From contig NZ_CALPBY010000004.1 in the NCBI RefSeq assembly GCF_943181405.1, forward strand, positions 124,001 to 188,000: 64,000 nt of DNA, written 5' to 3'. Below are positions 33,905-42,874 of the stretch, piece by piece (positions within the stretch are counted from its first letter, which is position 1; each line of letters begins with the position of its first letter). Made by a program: the position numbers and the translations under genes. The notes beneath the pieces are model-generated. The model saw nothing but the letters and a program-made list of their open reading frames with translations. It was not told where the DNA came from and made no database searches. Origin of the DNA: Cellulosimicrobium sp. Marseille-Q4280. GTDB lineage: Bacteria; Actinomycetota; Actinomycetes; Actinomycetales; Cellulomonadaceae.

Positions 33905-34393
33905 TCACGCTCCGGCCGCCCGGCGGCCCCGGCGCTGCTTCTCGATCAGGGGCTGCAGCCGGTAGGGGATGAGCTCGCCCATGGAGAGCGAGGTCTCGGT
34001 CCGCTCGACGCCGTCGATCGCGAGGATGGCGGCGTCGATGCGGAACAGGTGGTCGGTGTCGCGGCACGCGACGGTGACGCGCAGGTCCGCGGTCCCGCTG
34101 CGACCGTGCGCCTGCACGACCTCCGGGATGCGCGCGACGTCCTCGACGATGCGCGCCAGCTCCTTCTGCCGCAGCTGCACCTCGACGAACGCGGTGAGCG
34201 GGTGGTCGAGCACGTGCGGGTCGATGCGCCGGTCGAGCGCGAGGAACGCGCCCTCCGCCTCGAGCCGCGCCAGCCGTGCCGCGACGGTGTTGCGCGAGAG
34301 CCGCAGACGGTCGGCGAGCGCGACGATCGTGGCCCGCGGGTCGTCGCGGAGCGCGAGCAGGAGGTCGAGGTCGACAGCGTCGGCGCTGTGCAT
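33905..34393 (-). CDS. Lrp/AsnC-family regulator of the bkd operon
   Basis: The ATG at 34393 (AGGG upstream) fits the family start better than the in-frame start at 34432; 162 aa. Helix-turn-helix at about 8-60 (DLDLLLALRDDPRATIVALADRLRLSRNTVAARL), RAM ligand domain at about 75-150. It diverges from the branched-chain keto acid operon, as BkdR does in other bacteria, and probably senses branched-chain amino acids. The C-terminal KQRRGRRAAGA extension is basic. Confidence 0.88.
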   Translation of the reverse strand: MHSADAVDLDLLLALRDDPRATIVALADRLRLSRNTVAARLARLEAEGAFLALDRRIDPHVLDHPLTAFVEVQLRQKELARIVEDVARIPEVVQAHGRSGTADLRVTVACRDTDHLFRIDAAILAIDGVERTETSLSMGELIPYRLQPLIEKQRRGRRAAGA

Positions 34394-34541
34394 GCTGCTC
34401 ACCCTAACAACGTGACGGTGCTCACACTGCACAGCGTGTCGGGCATCGGTGGAGCCATGTGCGTGACCGGGGTTACGTTCGCCCTATCCCGGTCCTCGAC
34501 GGTGAGGTCCGGCTCCCAGCAGTACTCGAAGGCGAGGTGGC
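34394..34541. promoter_or_regulatory. divergent promoter region of lrp and bkdA
   Basis: 148 bp, AT-richer than its surroundings near 34395-34500 (CCTAACAACG, GGTTACGTTCGCCCTATCC). CTATCC may be a -10 for bkdA. Lrp sites are degenerate, and none is called. Confidence 0.3.
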
Positions 34542-35903
34542 ATGGTGGCCAGCGAACCTGCGGTGCGGACCGGCTCGACGGTGGAGACCCTGCCGAAGGA
34601 GCACGACGGTCACCGGGCGGAGACCCCGCGCGACGCACGAGCAGAGCAGGACGACGAGACGACGACCCCGGCCGTACCGGGCAGCGCGGAGAGCCGCACG
34701 GTGCGCCTCCTCGCCGAGGACGGGACGCGTCGTCCGGACGCGGAGCACGACCGGTGGCTCACCGACCTCGACCTCGCGTCCGGGGACGACGCCGCACGGG
34801 CCGTGGCACGGGGCACGCTCCTGCGGCTCTACGAGGACATGGTCGTCGCGCGCCGCCTCGACGCGGAGGCGACGGCGCTCCAGCGCCAGGGCGAGCTGGC
34901 CCTGTGGCCACCGCTGCTCGGCCAGGAGGCGGCGCAGGTCGGGTCGGCCCGCGCGCTGCGCCGTGACGACTTCGTCTTCTCGTCCTACCGCGAGCACGCC
35001 GTCGCGTCGGTGCGCGGCGCGTCGCCCGTCGACCTCGTCCGCGTGTGGCGGGGCGTCACGGTCTGCGGCTGGGACCCGTACGCGATCGGCATGGCGTCGC
35101 CGCAGGTGATCATCGGTGCGCAGGCCCTGCACGCGACGGGCTGGGCGATGGGCGTGCAGCTCGACGTCGACGCCGGTCGCGTCGACCCTGCGGACGGCCT
35201 GCCCGTGGGCGTCGCGTACTTCGGCGACGGCGCGATGAGCCAGGGCGACGTCAACGAGGCCTTCGTCTTCTCGGCGACGTACCGCTCGCCCGTCGTGTTC
35301 CTCTGCCAGAACAACCAGTGGGCCATCTCCGAGCCGGTCGCGCTCCAGTCGCGCGTGCCGCTCGTCGAGCGCGCGCGGGGCTTCGGCATGCCGGGCGTGC
35401 GCGTCGACGGCAACGACGTCCTCGCCGTCCTCGCGGTGACCCGTGCGGCGCTCGACCGGGCCCGGCACGGCGGCGGCCCCACCCTGGTCGAGGCCGTCAC
35501 CTACCGCATGGGCCCGCACACCACCGCCGACGACCCGAAGCGCTACCGGGACGCGGCCGAGCTCGAGCTGTGGGCGGGACGAGACCCGGTCGCGCGCTAC
35601 GCGGCGTACCTGCGCGGCGTCGGCGTGCTGACCGACGCCGAGGACGAGCGCGTCCGACGTGCCGCCGACACCGCCGCCGCCGAGCTGCGCGCCGGGTGCG
35701 TCGCGCTCGAGGACCCGCCGCCGTCGTCGCTCTTCGACCACGTGTACGCCGAGCCGCACGCACCCCTCGCGCGCGAGCGCGCCGAGCACGCGCGCTACCT
35801 CGCGTCGTTCGACGACGCGGCGAGCGACGCGGCAGGCGGGCCTCCGGACGAGGGCGACGCCGCGTCGTCGGGCACCGGGATGCCGGAAGGAGCACGGCGA
35901 TGA
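34542..35903 (+). CDS. bkdA: branched-chain 2-oxoacid dehydrogenase E1 alpha
   Basis: ATG at 34542; 453 aa with a roughly 60-residue disordered N-terminal extension. The thiamine diphosphate motif GDGAMSQGDVNEAFVFSATYRSPVVFLCQNN (about 228-258) is intact, and SSYREHAVA and TYRMGPHTTADDP are E1 alpha hallmarks. With E1 beta it decarboxylates 2-oxo acids from leucine, isoleucine and valine and transfers the acyl group to E2 lipoate. First of an eight-gene catabolic run; stop overlaps bkdB by ATGA. Confidence 0.93.
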   Translation: MVASEPAVRTGSTVETLPKEHDGHRAETPRDARAEQDDETTTPAVPGSAESRTVRLLAEDGTRRPDAEHDRWLTDLDLASGDDAARAVARGTLLRLYEDMVVARRLDAEATALQRQGELALWPPLLGQEAAQVGSARALRRDDFVFSSYREHAVASVRGASPVDLVRVWRGVTVCGWDPYAIGMASPQVIIGAQALHATGWAMGVQLDVDAGRVDPADGLPVGVAYFGDGAMSQGDVNEAFVFSATYRSPVVFLCQNNQWAISEPVALQSRVPLVERARGFGMPGVRVDGNDVLAVLAVTRAALDRARHGGGPTLVEAVTYRMGPHTTADDPKRYRDAAELELWAGRDPVARYAAYLRGVGVLTDAEDERVRRAADTAAAELRAGCVALEDPPPSSLFDHVYAEPHAPLARERAEHARYLASFDDAASDAAGGPPDEGDAASSGTGMPEGARR

Positions 35904-36976
35904 CCACCACCCTGACGCTCGCGAAGGCGCTCGGCGCCGGGCTGCACCGGGCCATGACCGACGACGACCGCGTCGTCGTCATGGGCGAGGACGTGGGCCG
36001 GCTCGGCGGCGTCTACCGCGTGACCGACGGCCTGCAGGCCGAGTTCGGCCCGCGGCGCGTGCTCGACACGCCGCTCGCGGAGTCGGGGATCATCGGCACG
36101 GCCGTGGGGCTGGCGATGCGCGGGTACCGCCCCGTGTGCGAGATCCAGTTCGACGGCTTCGTGTTCGTCGCGTTCGACCAGATCGTGTCCCAGCTCGCGA
36201 AGATGCACGCGCGCACCGGTGGCCGGGTCCGGCTGCCGATCACGATCCGCATCCCCGTGGGCGGCGGCATCGGCGCGGCCGAGCACCACTCGGAGTCGCC
36301 CGAGGCGATGTTCGCGCACGTCGCGGGCCTGCGCGTCGTCTCGGTCGCGAGCCCGCAGGACGCGTTCACGGTCCTGCGGCAGGCGGTCGCGTGCGACGAC
36401 CCCGTGATCTTCTTCGAGCCCAAGCGGCGCTACCACCTCAAGGGCGAGGTCGAGGAGATCCCCCTCGCGCTCGCACCACCGATGGACCGTGCGCACGTGC
36501 TGCGCGAGGGCCGCGACGTCACGCTCGTCACGTGGGGCGGGCTCGTCGGGACGGCGCTCGACGCCGCCGTCGCCGCCTCCGACGACGGCGTGTCCCTCGA
36601 GGTGATCGACCTGCGGTCGCTGTCCCCGATGGACCACGACACGGTCGCCGCGTCCGTGCGCCGGACCGGCCACCTCGTCGTCGCCCACGAGGCGCCGCGA
36701 CACGCCGGGCTCGGTGCCGAGGTCGTCGCGACCATGACCGACCGCTGCTTCGAGTACCTCGAGGCCGCGCCCGTGCGCGTCACGGGGCACGGGATGCCGT
36801 ATCCCCCGGCGCGGCTCGAGGGCCACTACCTGCCGGACCTCGACCGCATCCTCGACGGGGTCGACCGGGTGCTCGGCCGGGTGCCGAGCGGTGGCGCTGC
36901 GGCGGGTGCCGCGACCGGTGCCACCGCCGGGCGGGCGACGGTGCCCGTCCTCGCGGGGGAGGGGGTGTCCCGGTGA
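35900..36976 (+). CDS. bkdB: branched-chain 2-oxoacid dehydrogenase E1 beta
   Basis: 358 aa, ATGA overlap with bkdA. Markers: VVVMGEDVGRLGGVYRVTDGLQ, DTPLAESGIIGTAVGLAMRG, PVGGGIGAAEHHSESPEA and FFEPKRRYHLKGEVEE. The ESG and HHS residues line the active site shared with E1 alpha. A short Ala/Gly-rich C-terminal tail (about 330-358) is not part of the conserved fold. The stop overlaps the start region of bkdC. Confidence 0.93.
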   Translation: MTTTLTLAKALGAGLHRAMTDDDRVVVMGEDVGRLGGVYRVTDGLQAEFGPRRVLDTPLAESGIIGTAVGLAMRGYRPVCEIQFDGFVFVAFDQIVSQLAKMHARTGGRVRLPITIRIPVGGGIGAAEHHSESPEAMFAHVAGLRVVSVASPQDAFTVLRQAVACDDPVIFFEPKRRYHLKGEVEEIPLALAPPMDRAHVLREGRDVTLVTWGGLVGTALDAAVAASDDGVSLEVIDLRSLSPMDHDTVAASVRRTGHLVVAHEAPRHAGLGAEVVATMTDRCFEYLEAAPVRVTGHGMPYPPARLEGHYLPDLDRILDGVDRVLGRVPSGGAAAGAATGATAGRATVPVLAGEGVSR

Positions 36977-38679
36977 TGACGACGCGCGAGTTCCGCCTCC
37001 CCGACCTCGGGGAAGGGCTCACCGAGTCCGACATCGTGATCTGGCACGTCCACGCCGGCGACCACGTCGAGCTCAACCAGGTGATCGCCGAGGTCGAGAC
37101 GGCCAAGGCGCTCGTCGACCTGCCCTCGCCCTACGCGGGCGTCGTCGCGACGCTGCACGCCGTCGAGGGCCAGACGGTGAACGTCGGCGACCCCATCGTC
37201 ACGTTCGAGGTCGACGACCCGGCGACATCGGGCGACCCCGCGACGCCGGGCGACCCCGCGACGCCGGGCGCGGAGTCACCTCCGGCTGCCGAACCCGGGG
37301 TCGTGCGGCAGCCGGAGGCCTCCGTGCCGCAGGAGCCGGGGTCCGACGCCGCGGAGGAGGGCGAGCGCCCGGACGTCCGCGACGTCGTCGAGCCGAACCT
37401 CGTGGGCTACGGCGCCCGCCCGGACAGCACGGGCCGCCCGGCGCGCCGTCGTCGCCGTGCCGCCGAGGCTGCTGCCGAACCCGGCGTTACGCGGCAGTCA
37501 GGCCCGCACGTGCCGCACAACCCAGGGTTCGGCGGCACACCGCTGCCCGATAGCAGGACGGCTGACGGCGCCGTCGAACGGCCGCGGTCGACGCCGCCGG
37601 TGCGCGCGCTCGCCAAGAAGCTCGGCGTGCACGTCGAGCGCGTCGAGGGCACCGGGCCGGGCGGTCTCATCACGCGCGCCGACGTGCTCGCGGCGGTGAG
37701 CTGCCACCGTGACGTCACACCGGACCACGCCGCGGCGCCCGGAAGGGGAGGGCACCGAGATCGGCACGTCGGCCCGAGACCGGTCCTCCGGACGACCGAT
37801 CTCGCGTCCGGCGACCGATCTGACGTCGACGTGCCGATCTCGGCGGCCGCGTCGACGTCCCCGGGTCCTGCGACCGCCGTCGAGCGCGTCGCCGTGCGTG
37901 GCGTGCGCAAGCACACGGCCGCGGCGATGGTGTCGAGCGCGTTCACCGCCCCGCACGCGACGGTCTTCCTCACGGTCGACGTCACGCGCAGCCTCGAGCT
38001 GCTCGACCGGCTGCGCACGCACCGGCTCGCACGGGACAGCCGGATCACGGTGCTCGCGCTCGTTGCGCGCGCCCTGTGCGTCACGCTGCCGCGGCACCCC
38101 GCGCTCAACAGCGCCTGGCACGACCTGCCCGACGGCTCGGCCGAGATCTGGCGGCACCGCGACGTGCACCTGGGGATCGCCGTGGCGTCGGAGCGTGGGC
38201 TCGTGGTCCCGCACGTCCCGCACGCCGACGCGCTCGACCTCCCGACGCTCGCCGACGCGCTCGCGGAGCTCGTCGCGACGGCGCGCGCCGGCCGCACGCC
38301 ACCCGAGCGCCTCGCCGGAGGAACGATCACCATCACGAACGTCGGGGTGTTCGGCGTCGACGCCGGGACGCCGATCCTCGTGCCGGGCGAGGCGGCGATC
38401 CTCGGTCTCGGCGCGGTCCGACGGCGGCCGTGGGAGCACGACGGCGAGGTCGCCCTGCGCGACGTGGTCACCCTCAGCCTCTCGTTCGACCATCGTGTCG
38501 TGGACGGCGAGCAGGGTGCCCGGTTCCTCGCCGACCTCGGCGCGCTCCTCGAGGACCCGGGGCTCGCGCTGCTCCACGGCGGCGGGCTGACCGACGGCCG
38601 AACCCGGGGCTCCGCGGCAGAGTCGACCGGTCCTGCCGCTCGACCCGGGGTCCGGCCGGGAGAGGGGACGTCCGCGTGA
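36976..38679 (+). CDS. bkdC: branched-chain 2-oxoacid dehydrogenase E2, linkers filled with palindromes
   Basis: ATG at 36976 (a GTG at 36973 is also possible); 567 aa, longer than the usual 400-470 of single-lipoyl E2. Lipoyl domain about 1-78, with lipoyl-lysine in [13 protein letters not shown]3/E1-binding domain about 208-245 ([31 protein letters not shown]). Catalytic domain about 300-550, with [12 protein letters not shown] carrying the His/Asp active site. The extra length is in the linkers and C-terminus and is made of three 62-nt palindromic elements and one 89-nt palindrome, all in frame. It transfers the acyl group from lipoate to CoA. Its stop overlaps the next start by GTGA. Confidence 0.92.
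   Translation: MTTREFRLPDLGEGLTESDIVIWHVHAGDHVELNQVIAEVETAKALVDLPSPYAGVVATLHAVEGQTVNVGDPIVTFEVDDPATSGDPATPGDPATPGAESPPAAEPGVVRQPEASVPQEPGSDAAEEGERPDVRDVVEPNLVGYGARPDSTGRPARRRRRAAEAAAEPGVTRQSGPHVPHNPGFGGTPLPDSRTADGAVERPRSTPPVRALAKKLGVHVERVEGTGPGGLITRADVLAAVSCHRDVTPDHAAAPGRGGHRDRHVGPRPVLRTTDLASGDRSDVDVPISAAASTSPGPATAVERVAVRGVRKHTAAAMVSSAFTAPHATVFLTVDVTRSLELLDRLRTHRLARDSRITVLALVARALCVTLPRHPALNSAWHDLPDGSAEIWRHRDVHLGIAVASERGLVVPHVPHADALDLPTLADALAELVATARAGRTPPERLAGGTITITNVGVFGVDAGTPILVPGEAAILGLGAVRRRPWEHDGEVALRDVVTLSLSFDHRVVDGEQGARFLADLGALLEDPGLALLHGGGLTDGRTRGSAAESTGPAARPGVRPGEGTSA
37287..37348 (+). repeat. 62-nt palindromic element inside bkdC (El2)
   Basis: Arms 37287-37310 (TGCCGAACCCGGGGTCGTGC...) and 37325-37348, spacer 14 nt. 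Arm 2 carries several mismatches. Read in frame as [19 protein letters not shown] in the linker after the lipoyl domain; the first T is the third base of an Ala codon. Confidence 0.85.
37473..37534 (+). repeat. 62-nt palindromic element inside bkdC (El3)
   Basis: Arms 37473-37496 and 37511-37534, spacer 14 nt; arm 2 matches the El1 arm at 22 of 24 bases. Read as [20 protein letters not shown] in the same reading frame as El2. It lies in the linker just before the E3-binding domain. Confidence 0.88.
37755..37843 (+). repeat. 89-nt nested palindrome inside bkdC
   Basis: Perfect 17-nt outer arms CCGAGATCGGCACGTCG (37755-37771) and complement (37827-37843). They enclose an inner near-perfect pair GAGACCGGTC/GACCGATCTC. 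Sequence is unrelated to the 62-nt family. It encodes part of the linker between the E3-binding and catalytic domains ([20 protein letters not shown]). Confidence 0.85.
38596..38657 (+). repeat. 62-nt palindromic element at the 3' end of bkdC (El4)
   Basis: Arms 38596-38619 (GGCCGAACCCGGGGCTCCGC...) and 38634-38657, spacer 14 nt. It makes up most of the final 28 codons of bkdC but is read in a different frame from El2 and El3 ([21 protein letters not shown]), past the end of the catalytic domain. Confidence 0.82.
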
Positions 38680-40376
38680 CCGTCCTGACGACCGCCGTCG
38701 ACCCGGGGTCGGAGACCGCCCGGGCCGACGACGCCGCGCAGCGGGCCCTCGTGGCCGACCTGCGCGAGCGCACCGCCGCCGCCGCGCTGGGTGGACCGGC
38801 CTCGGCACGCGACCGCCACGTGTCGCGCGGCAAGCTGCTGCCGCGCGACCGCGTCGACCGCCTGCTCGACGAGGGCAGCCCGTTCCTCGAGATCGCGCCG
38901 CTCGCGGGTCACGGCGTGGACGACGGCGCGTGGCCGGCCGCGGGCGTCGTCGCCGGGATCGGCGTCGTGAGCGGCCGTCAGGTCATGGTCGTGTGCAACG
39001 ACGCCACGGTGAAGGGCGGGACGTACCACCCGCTCACGGTGAAGAAGCACCTGCGCGCGCAGGAGATCGCGCTGGAGAACCGGCTGCCGTGCGTCTACCT
39101 CGTCGACTCGGGTGGCGCGTTCCTGCCGCGACAGGCCGAGGTGTTCCCCGACCGCGACCACTTCGGCCGCATCTTCTTCAACCAGGCCCAGCTGTCCGCC
39201 GCGGGGATCGCGCAGATCTCCGCCGTGCTGGGGTCGTGCACCGCGGGCGGCGCCTACGTGCCGGCGATGAGCGACGAGTCCGTCATCGTGCGCGACCAGG
39301 GCACGATCTTCCTCGGTGGCCCGCCGCTCGTGAAGGCCGCGATCGGTGAGGTCGTCACGGCCGAGGAGCTGGGCGGCGGCGAGCTGCACGCCCGGCGCAG
39401 CGGTGTCGTCGACCACCTGGCCGAGGACGACGACGACGCGCTCGACACGGTGCGCCGCATCGTCGCGACGTTGCCGCCCGACCCTGCGCCCGCGTGGGAC
39501 GTCGAGCCGTCCGAGCCGCCCGCCGTCGGGGCGTCCGCCACGGGGACGCCCGCCGCAGGGCGGGACGAGGACCTGGCGCCGGGCGAGACAAGAGCGTTCG
39601 GCGAGAGCCTGTACAGCGCCGTCCCGACCGATGTACAAGCCCCGTACGACCCGCGCGAGATCGTCGCGCGGATCGTCGACGGCAGCCGGTTCCACGAGTT
39701 CAAGCGCGAGTACGGCGACACGCTCGTCACCGGGTTCGCGCGGATCCACGGCCACCCCGTGGGGATCCTCGCGAACCGCGGCGTGCTGTTCGGCGCGTCG
39801 GCGCTCAAGGGGGCGCACTTCGTCGAGCTGTGCGACCAGCGCGGCATCCCGCTGCTGTTCCTGCAGAACATCTCCGGGTTCATGGTCGGCACGGACGCCG
39901 AGGCGGGCGGCATCGCGAAGGACGGCGCGAAGATGGTCACGGCCGTCGCGACGACGCGCGTCCCGAAGCTCACGGTGATCGTCGGCGGGTCGTTCGGCGC
40001 CGGGAACTACTCGATGTGCGGGCGCGCGTACTCGCCGCGCTTCCTGTGGTCGTGGCCCGCGAGCCGCATCTCCGTCATGGGCGGTCCGCAGGCCGCGTCC
40101 GTCCTCTCGACGGTCAAGCGCGACCAGCTCGCCGCGCGCGGCGAGACGTGGGACCCCGCCGAGGAGGCCGCCTTCGCGGCCGGCATCCGCGCGGACTACG
40201 ACGAGCACGGCAGCCCGTACTACGCCACGGCCCGGCTGTGGGACGACGGCGTCATCGACCCCGCCGACACGCGCCGCGTGCTCGGTCTCGCGCTGGGCGT
40301 GTGCTCCCGCACGCCCCTCGCGCCCCTCGGCACGGCCGACCGGACCACCGCCCGGTTCGGGCTCTTCCGGATGTGA
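38676..40376 (+). CDS. accD1: 3-methylcrotonyl-CoA carboxylase, carboxyltransferase (beta) subunit
   Basis: GTG overlapping the bkdC stop; 566 aa. Two crotonase-like domains. The N-terminal one has [25 protein letters not shown] and [16 protein letters not shown]. The C-terminal one has [26 protein letters not shown] and [19 protein letters not shown]. The GRAYSPRFL signature is that of methylcrotonyl- rather than propionyl- or acetyl-CoA carboxylases. It transfers CO2 from biotin to 3-methylcrotonyl-CoA in leucine breakdown. A variable linker at about 265-305 is rich in Pro and Ala. Confidence 0.9.
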   Translation: MTVLTTAVDPGSETARADDAAQRALVADLRERTAAAALGGPASARDRHVSRGKLLPRDRVDRLLDEGSPFLEIAPLAGHGVDDGAWPAAGVVAGIGVVSGRQVMVVCNDATVKGGTYHPLTVKKHLRAQEIALENRLPCVYLVDSGGAFLPRQAEVFPDRDHFGRIFFNQAQLSAAGIAQISAVLGSCTAGGAYVPAMSDESVIVRDQGTIFLGGPPLVKAAIGEVVTAEELGGGELHARRSGVVDHLAEDDDDALDTVRRIVATLPPDPAPAWDVEPSEPPAVGASATGTPAAGRDEDLAPGETRAFGESLYSAVPTDVQAPYDPREIVARIVDGSRFHEFKREYGDTLVTGFARIHGHPVGILANRGVLFGASALKGAHFVELCDQRGIPLLFLQNISGFMVGTDAEAGGIAKDGAKMVTAVATTRVPKLTVIVGGSFGAGNYSMCGRAYSPRFLWSWPASRISVMGGPQAASVLSTVKRDQLAARGETWDPAEEAAFAAGIRADYDEHGSPYYATARLWDDGVIDPADTRRVLGLALGVCSRTPLAPLGTADRTTARFGLFRM

Positions 40377-40381
40377 GGCCC

Positions 40382-42874
40382 GTGACCGTCCACCGCCCCT
40401 CACTGGCCTCGCGCCCGGCCCCGCCCCCGGCGACGCGGCCGTTCGGCACCGTGCTCGTCGCCAACCGCGGCGAGATCGCGTGCCGCGTGATCGGGACCCT
40501 GCGCCGACTCGGGGTCCGGTCGGTCGCGGTGTTCTCCGACGCCGACGCCGGGGCGCGCCACGTGCGCGAGGCCGACGTCGCGGTGCGCCTCGGCCCCGCC
40601 CCTGCGGCGCGCTCGTACCTCGACGTCGAGGCCGTCCTCGCCGCCGCCGTCGCGACCGGCGCCGACGCGATCCACCCCGGGTACGGCTTCCTGTCGGAGA
40701 ACCCCGCCCTGGCGACCGCGTGCGGGCGAGCCGGGATCGCGTTCGTCGGCCCGGGCGTCGACGCCCTCGAGACCATGGCCGACAAGCTCGCGGCGAAGAG
40801 CGTCGTCGCGGCGCGCGGCGTGCCCGTGGTCCCGGGGGCGGGCGAGCCGGGGATGCCCGACGACGCGCTGCTCGCCGCCGCACCCGGCGTCGGGTTCCCC
40901 TTGCTCGTCAAGCCGTCCGCCGGTGGCGGGGGCAAGGGGATGGTCGTCGTGCGGTCCGCCGCCGACCTGCCCGGTGCGCTCGCGTCCGCGCGGCGGGTCG
41001 CGACGTCGTCGTTCGGCGACGACACGCTGCTGCTCGAGCGGCTCGTCGAGGCGCCCCGCCACGTCGAGGTCCAGGTGCTCGCGGACACGCACGGGAACGT
41101 GATCCACCTCGGCGAGCGCGAGTGCTCGCTCCAGCGGCGCCACCAGAAGGTCGTCGAGGAGGCGCCGTCGCCGTTGCTGTCCGCCGCCGAGCGCGCGCGG
41201 ATGGGTGAGGCCGCGTGCGAGGTCGCGCGGTCCGTCGGCTACGTCGGCGCCGGGACCGTCGAGTTCCTCGTCCCTGCCGCGTCGCCCGACGAGTTCTTCT
41301 TCATCGAGATGAACACGCGACTCCAGGTCGAGCACCCGGTCACCGAGATGGTCACGGGGCTCGACCTCGTCGAGCTCCAGCTGCGCGTCGCGGCGGGGGA
41401 GCCGTTGCCGCTCGCGCAGGACGACGTCGTGCTCCGCGGCCACGCGGTGGAGGCGCGCGTCTACGCCGAGTCACCGGCGCGCGGCTTCCTGCCCGCGACG
41501 GGGACGGTCCTCGCGTACGACGACGGCGGGGTCGACGCCGGGCCCGACGAGTCGCCGCTGCGCCTCGACTCCGGGGTGGAGCGCGGGGCCGTCGTCGGCG
41601 GAGACTACGACCCGATGCTGGCGAAGGCGGTCGCGTGGGCACCGACGCGCGACGAGGCGATCGAACGGCTCGACGGGTTGCTGGCGCGGACCGTCGTGCT
41701 CGGTGTCGAGACGAACGTCGGGTTCCTGCGGTCGTTGCTCGCCGACGAGGACGTCCGGGCGGGGCGGCTCGACACCGGCCTGATCGACCGGTTGGTCCAG
41801 TCCGGCGAGGAACGGGGGAGGGGACGCGCCGTCTACCATCCGCGCCCTCGTCCCTCGGGCGCTCCCGCCAGACCCGACCACGACGGCGCGCCCCCTCCCC
41901 CGCACCTCGCCTCCGAGCTCGGGGCACCTTCCGCTGGCGACGGCGCGCACACCCCCGACCCCCTCACCTCGTCCGTCACGTCACCGGTCGACCTCGTCGC
42001 GGCGGCGATGTTCGTCGTCCGGGCTGCCGAGCACGGGGTTGGCCACCGTTCTGGACCCGGTGTGGTGGACGAGCCCGTTCTCGGCGAGGCCGAGGGTGGC
42101 CCGTGGGCGGCCCGCGACGGGTGGCGGCTCAACGCGCGGCCCGCGGCGCGCGTCGTCGTGCTGCGCGACGTGAGCGACCCTGCCGGTCGGCTCGAGCACG
42201 AGGTGCGGGTCCGGGGCGTGGTGCGCGACGCCGTCGTGCAGCTGCGGGAGACCGACGGGTCCTCCGACGACGGTGCGCGGGCCCGCGACGTCCGGGCGTC
42301 GCTCGCACCGGATCTGCGGCACGACGACGCGTGGTGGCTCACCGTCGACGGCACCCGGGAGCGGGTGCGGCTCGCGTGGCAGCCCGCCGCCGACGGCGAT
42401 CCCGCGGTCGTGTGGCTCCACCGCGACGGCCGGGTCGTCGCGTTCGCAGCCCCCGACCGGACGGAGCGTGCCGCGCGGAACCGGGCCGAGCGCCGTCGGG
42501 CACGCGGGGGCGTCGCCACCGCGACGGACCCGGAGGTGCGCGCCGCGATGCCCGGGACGGTCGTGGCGACCGCGCCCGACGGCGAGCCGGTCAGCGCGGG
42601 CGCGGTCCTCGTCACGGTCGAGGCGATGAAGATGGAGCACCCCGTGCTCGCGCCGCACGACGGCGTCGCGCGCGTCGCCGTGCGCCCCGGCGACCTCGTG
42701 CGCCGCGACCAGGTGGTCGCGGTCGTCGAACCGGCACCGGCACCCGCCGCGGACGGACGCGCCGGGAGTGACCCGGACGACCCGGCCTCCAGCACGACCA
42801 CCACCCGGACCGACGCCGTCGCGGCACACCCCGCCGCGTCGGCGACATCCTCCGACACCCAGGGAGCACCATGA
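40382..42874 (+). CDS. accA1: 3-methylcrotonyl-CoA carboxylase, biotin carboxylase/BCCP (alpha) subunit
   Basis: GTG at 40382, 5 bp after accD1; 830 aa, long for the family. Biotin carboxylase about 20-470 (NRGEIACRVIGTLRRLG, KPSAGGGGKGMVVV ATP loop, HLGERECSLQRRHQK, EMNTRLQVEHPVTE). Linker and BT-type domain about 480-715. Biotinyl domain about 715-785 with EAMKMEHPV, lysine biotinylated. The disordered C-terminal 45 residues are Pro/Thr/Ala-rich. A decayed 62-nt palindrome is read through at about residues 548-569. It carboxylates biotin at ATP expense for accD1. Stop overlaps the next gene by ATGA. Confidence 0.92.
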   Translation: MTVHRPSLASRPAPPPATRPFGTVLVANRGEIACRVIGTLRRLGVRSVAVFSDADAGARHVREADVAVRLGPAPAARSYLDVEAVLAAAVATGADAIHPGYGFLSENPALATACGRAGIAFVGPGVDALETMADKLAAKSVVAARGVPVVPGAGEPGMPDDALLAAAPGVGFPLLVKPSAGGGGKGMVVVRSAADLPGALASARRVATSSFGDDTLLLERLVEAPRHVEVQVLADTHGNVIHLGERECSLQRRHQKVVEEAPSPLLSAAERARMGEAACEVARSVGYVGAGTVEFLVPAASPDEFFFIEMNTRLQVEHPVTEMVTGLDLVELQLRVAAGEPLPLAQDDVVLRGHAVEARVYAESPARGFLPATGTVLAYDDGGVDAGPDESPLRLDSGVERGAVVGGDYDPMLAKAVAWAPTRDEAIERLDGLLARTVVLGVETNVGFLRSLLADEDVRAGRLDTGLIDRLVQSGEERGRGRAVYHPRPRPSGAPARPDHDGAPPPPHLASELGAPSAGDGAHTPDPLTSSVTSPVDLVAAAMFVVRAAEHGVGHRSGPGVVDEPVLGEAEGGPWAARDGWRLNARPAARVVVLRDVSDPAGRLEHEVRVRGVVRDAVVQLRETDGSSDDGARARDVRASLAPDLRHDDAWWLTVDGTRERVRLAWQPAADGDPAVVWLHRDGRVVAFAAPDRTERAARNRAERRRARGGVATATDPEVRAAMPGTVVATAPDGEPVSAGAVLVTVEAMKMEHPVLAPHDGVARVAVRPGDLVRRDQVVAVVEPAPAPAADGRAGSDPDDPASSTTTTRTDAVAAHPAASATSSDTQGAP
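42025..42086 (+). repeat. decayed 62-nt palindromic element inside accA1 (El5)
   Basis: The same 24-14-24 layout: arms 42025-42048 (TGCCGAGCACGGGGTTGGCC...) and 42063-42086. Sequence is diverged from El1-El3 (about 16 of 24 bases shared in arm 1), but arms still pair in part. The peptide AEHGVGHRSGPGVVDEPVLG aligns with [20 protein letters not shown] of El3 and is in the same frame. Confidence 0.65.

Noticed and set aside
38596-38657. Rho-independent terminator at the end of bkdC
   Set aside because: It has the exact 24-14-24 layout of the repeat family, and the next gene overlaps the stop, so termination here would cut the operon.
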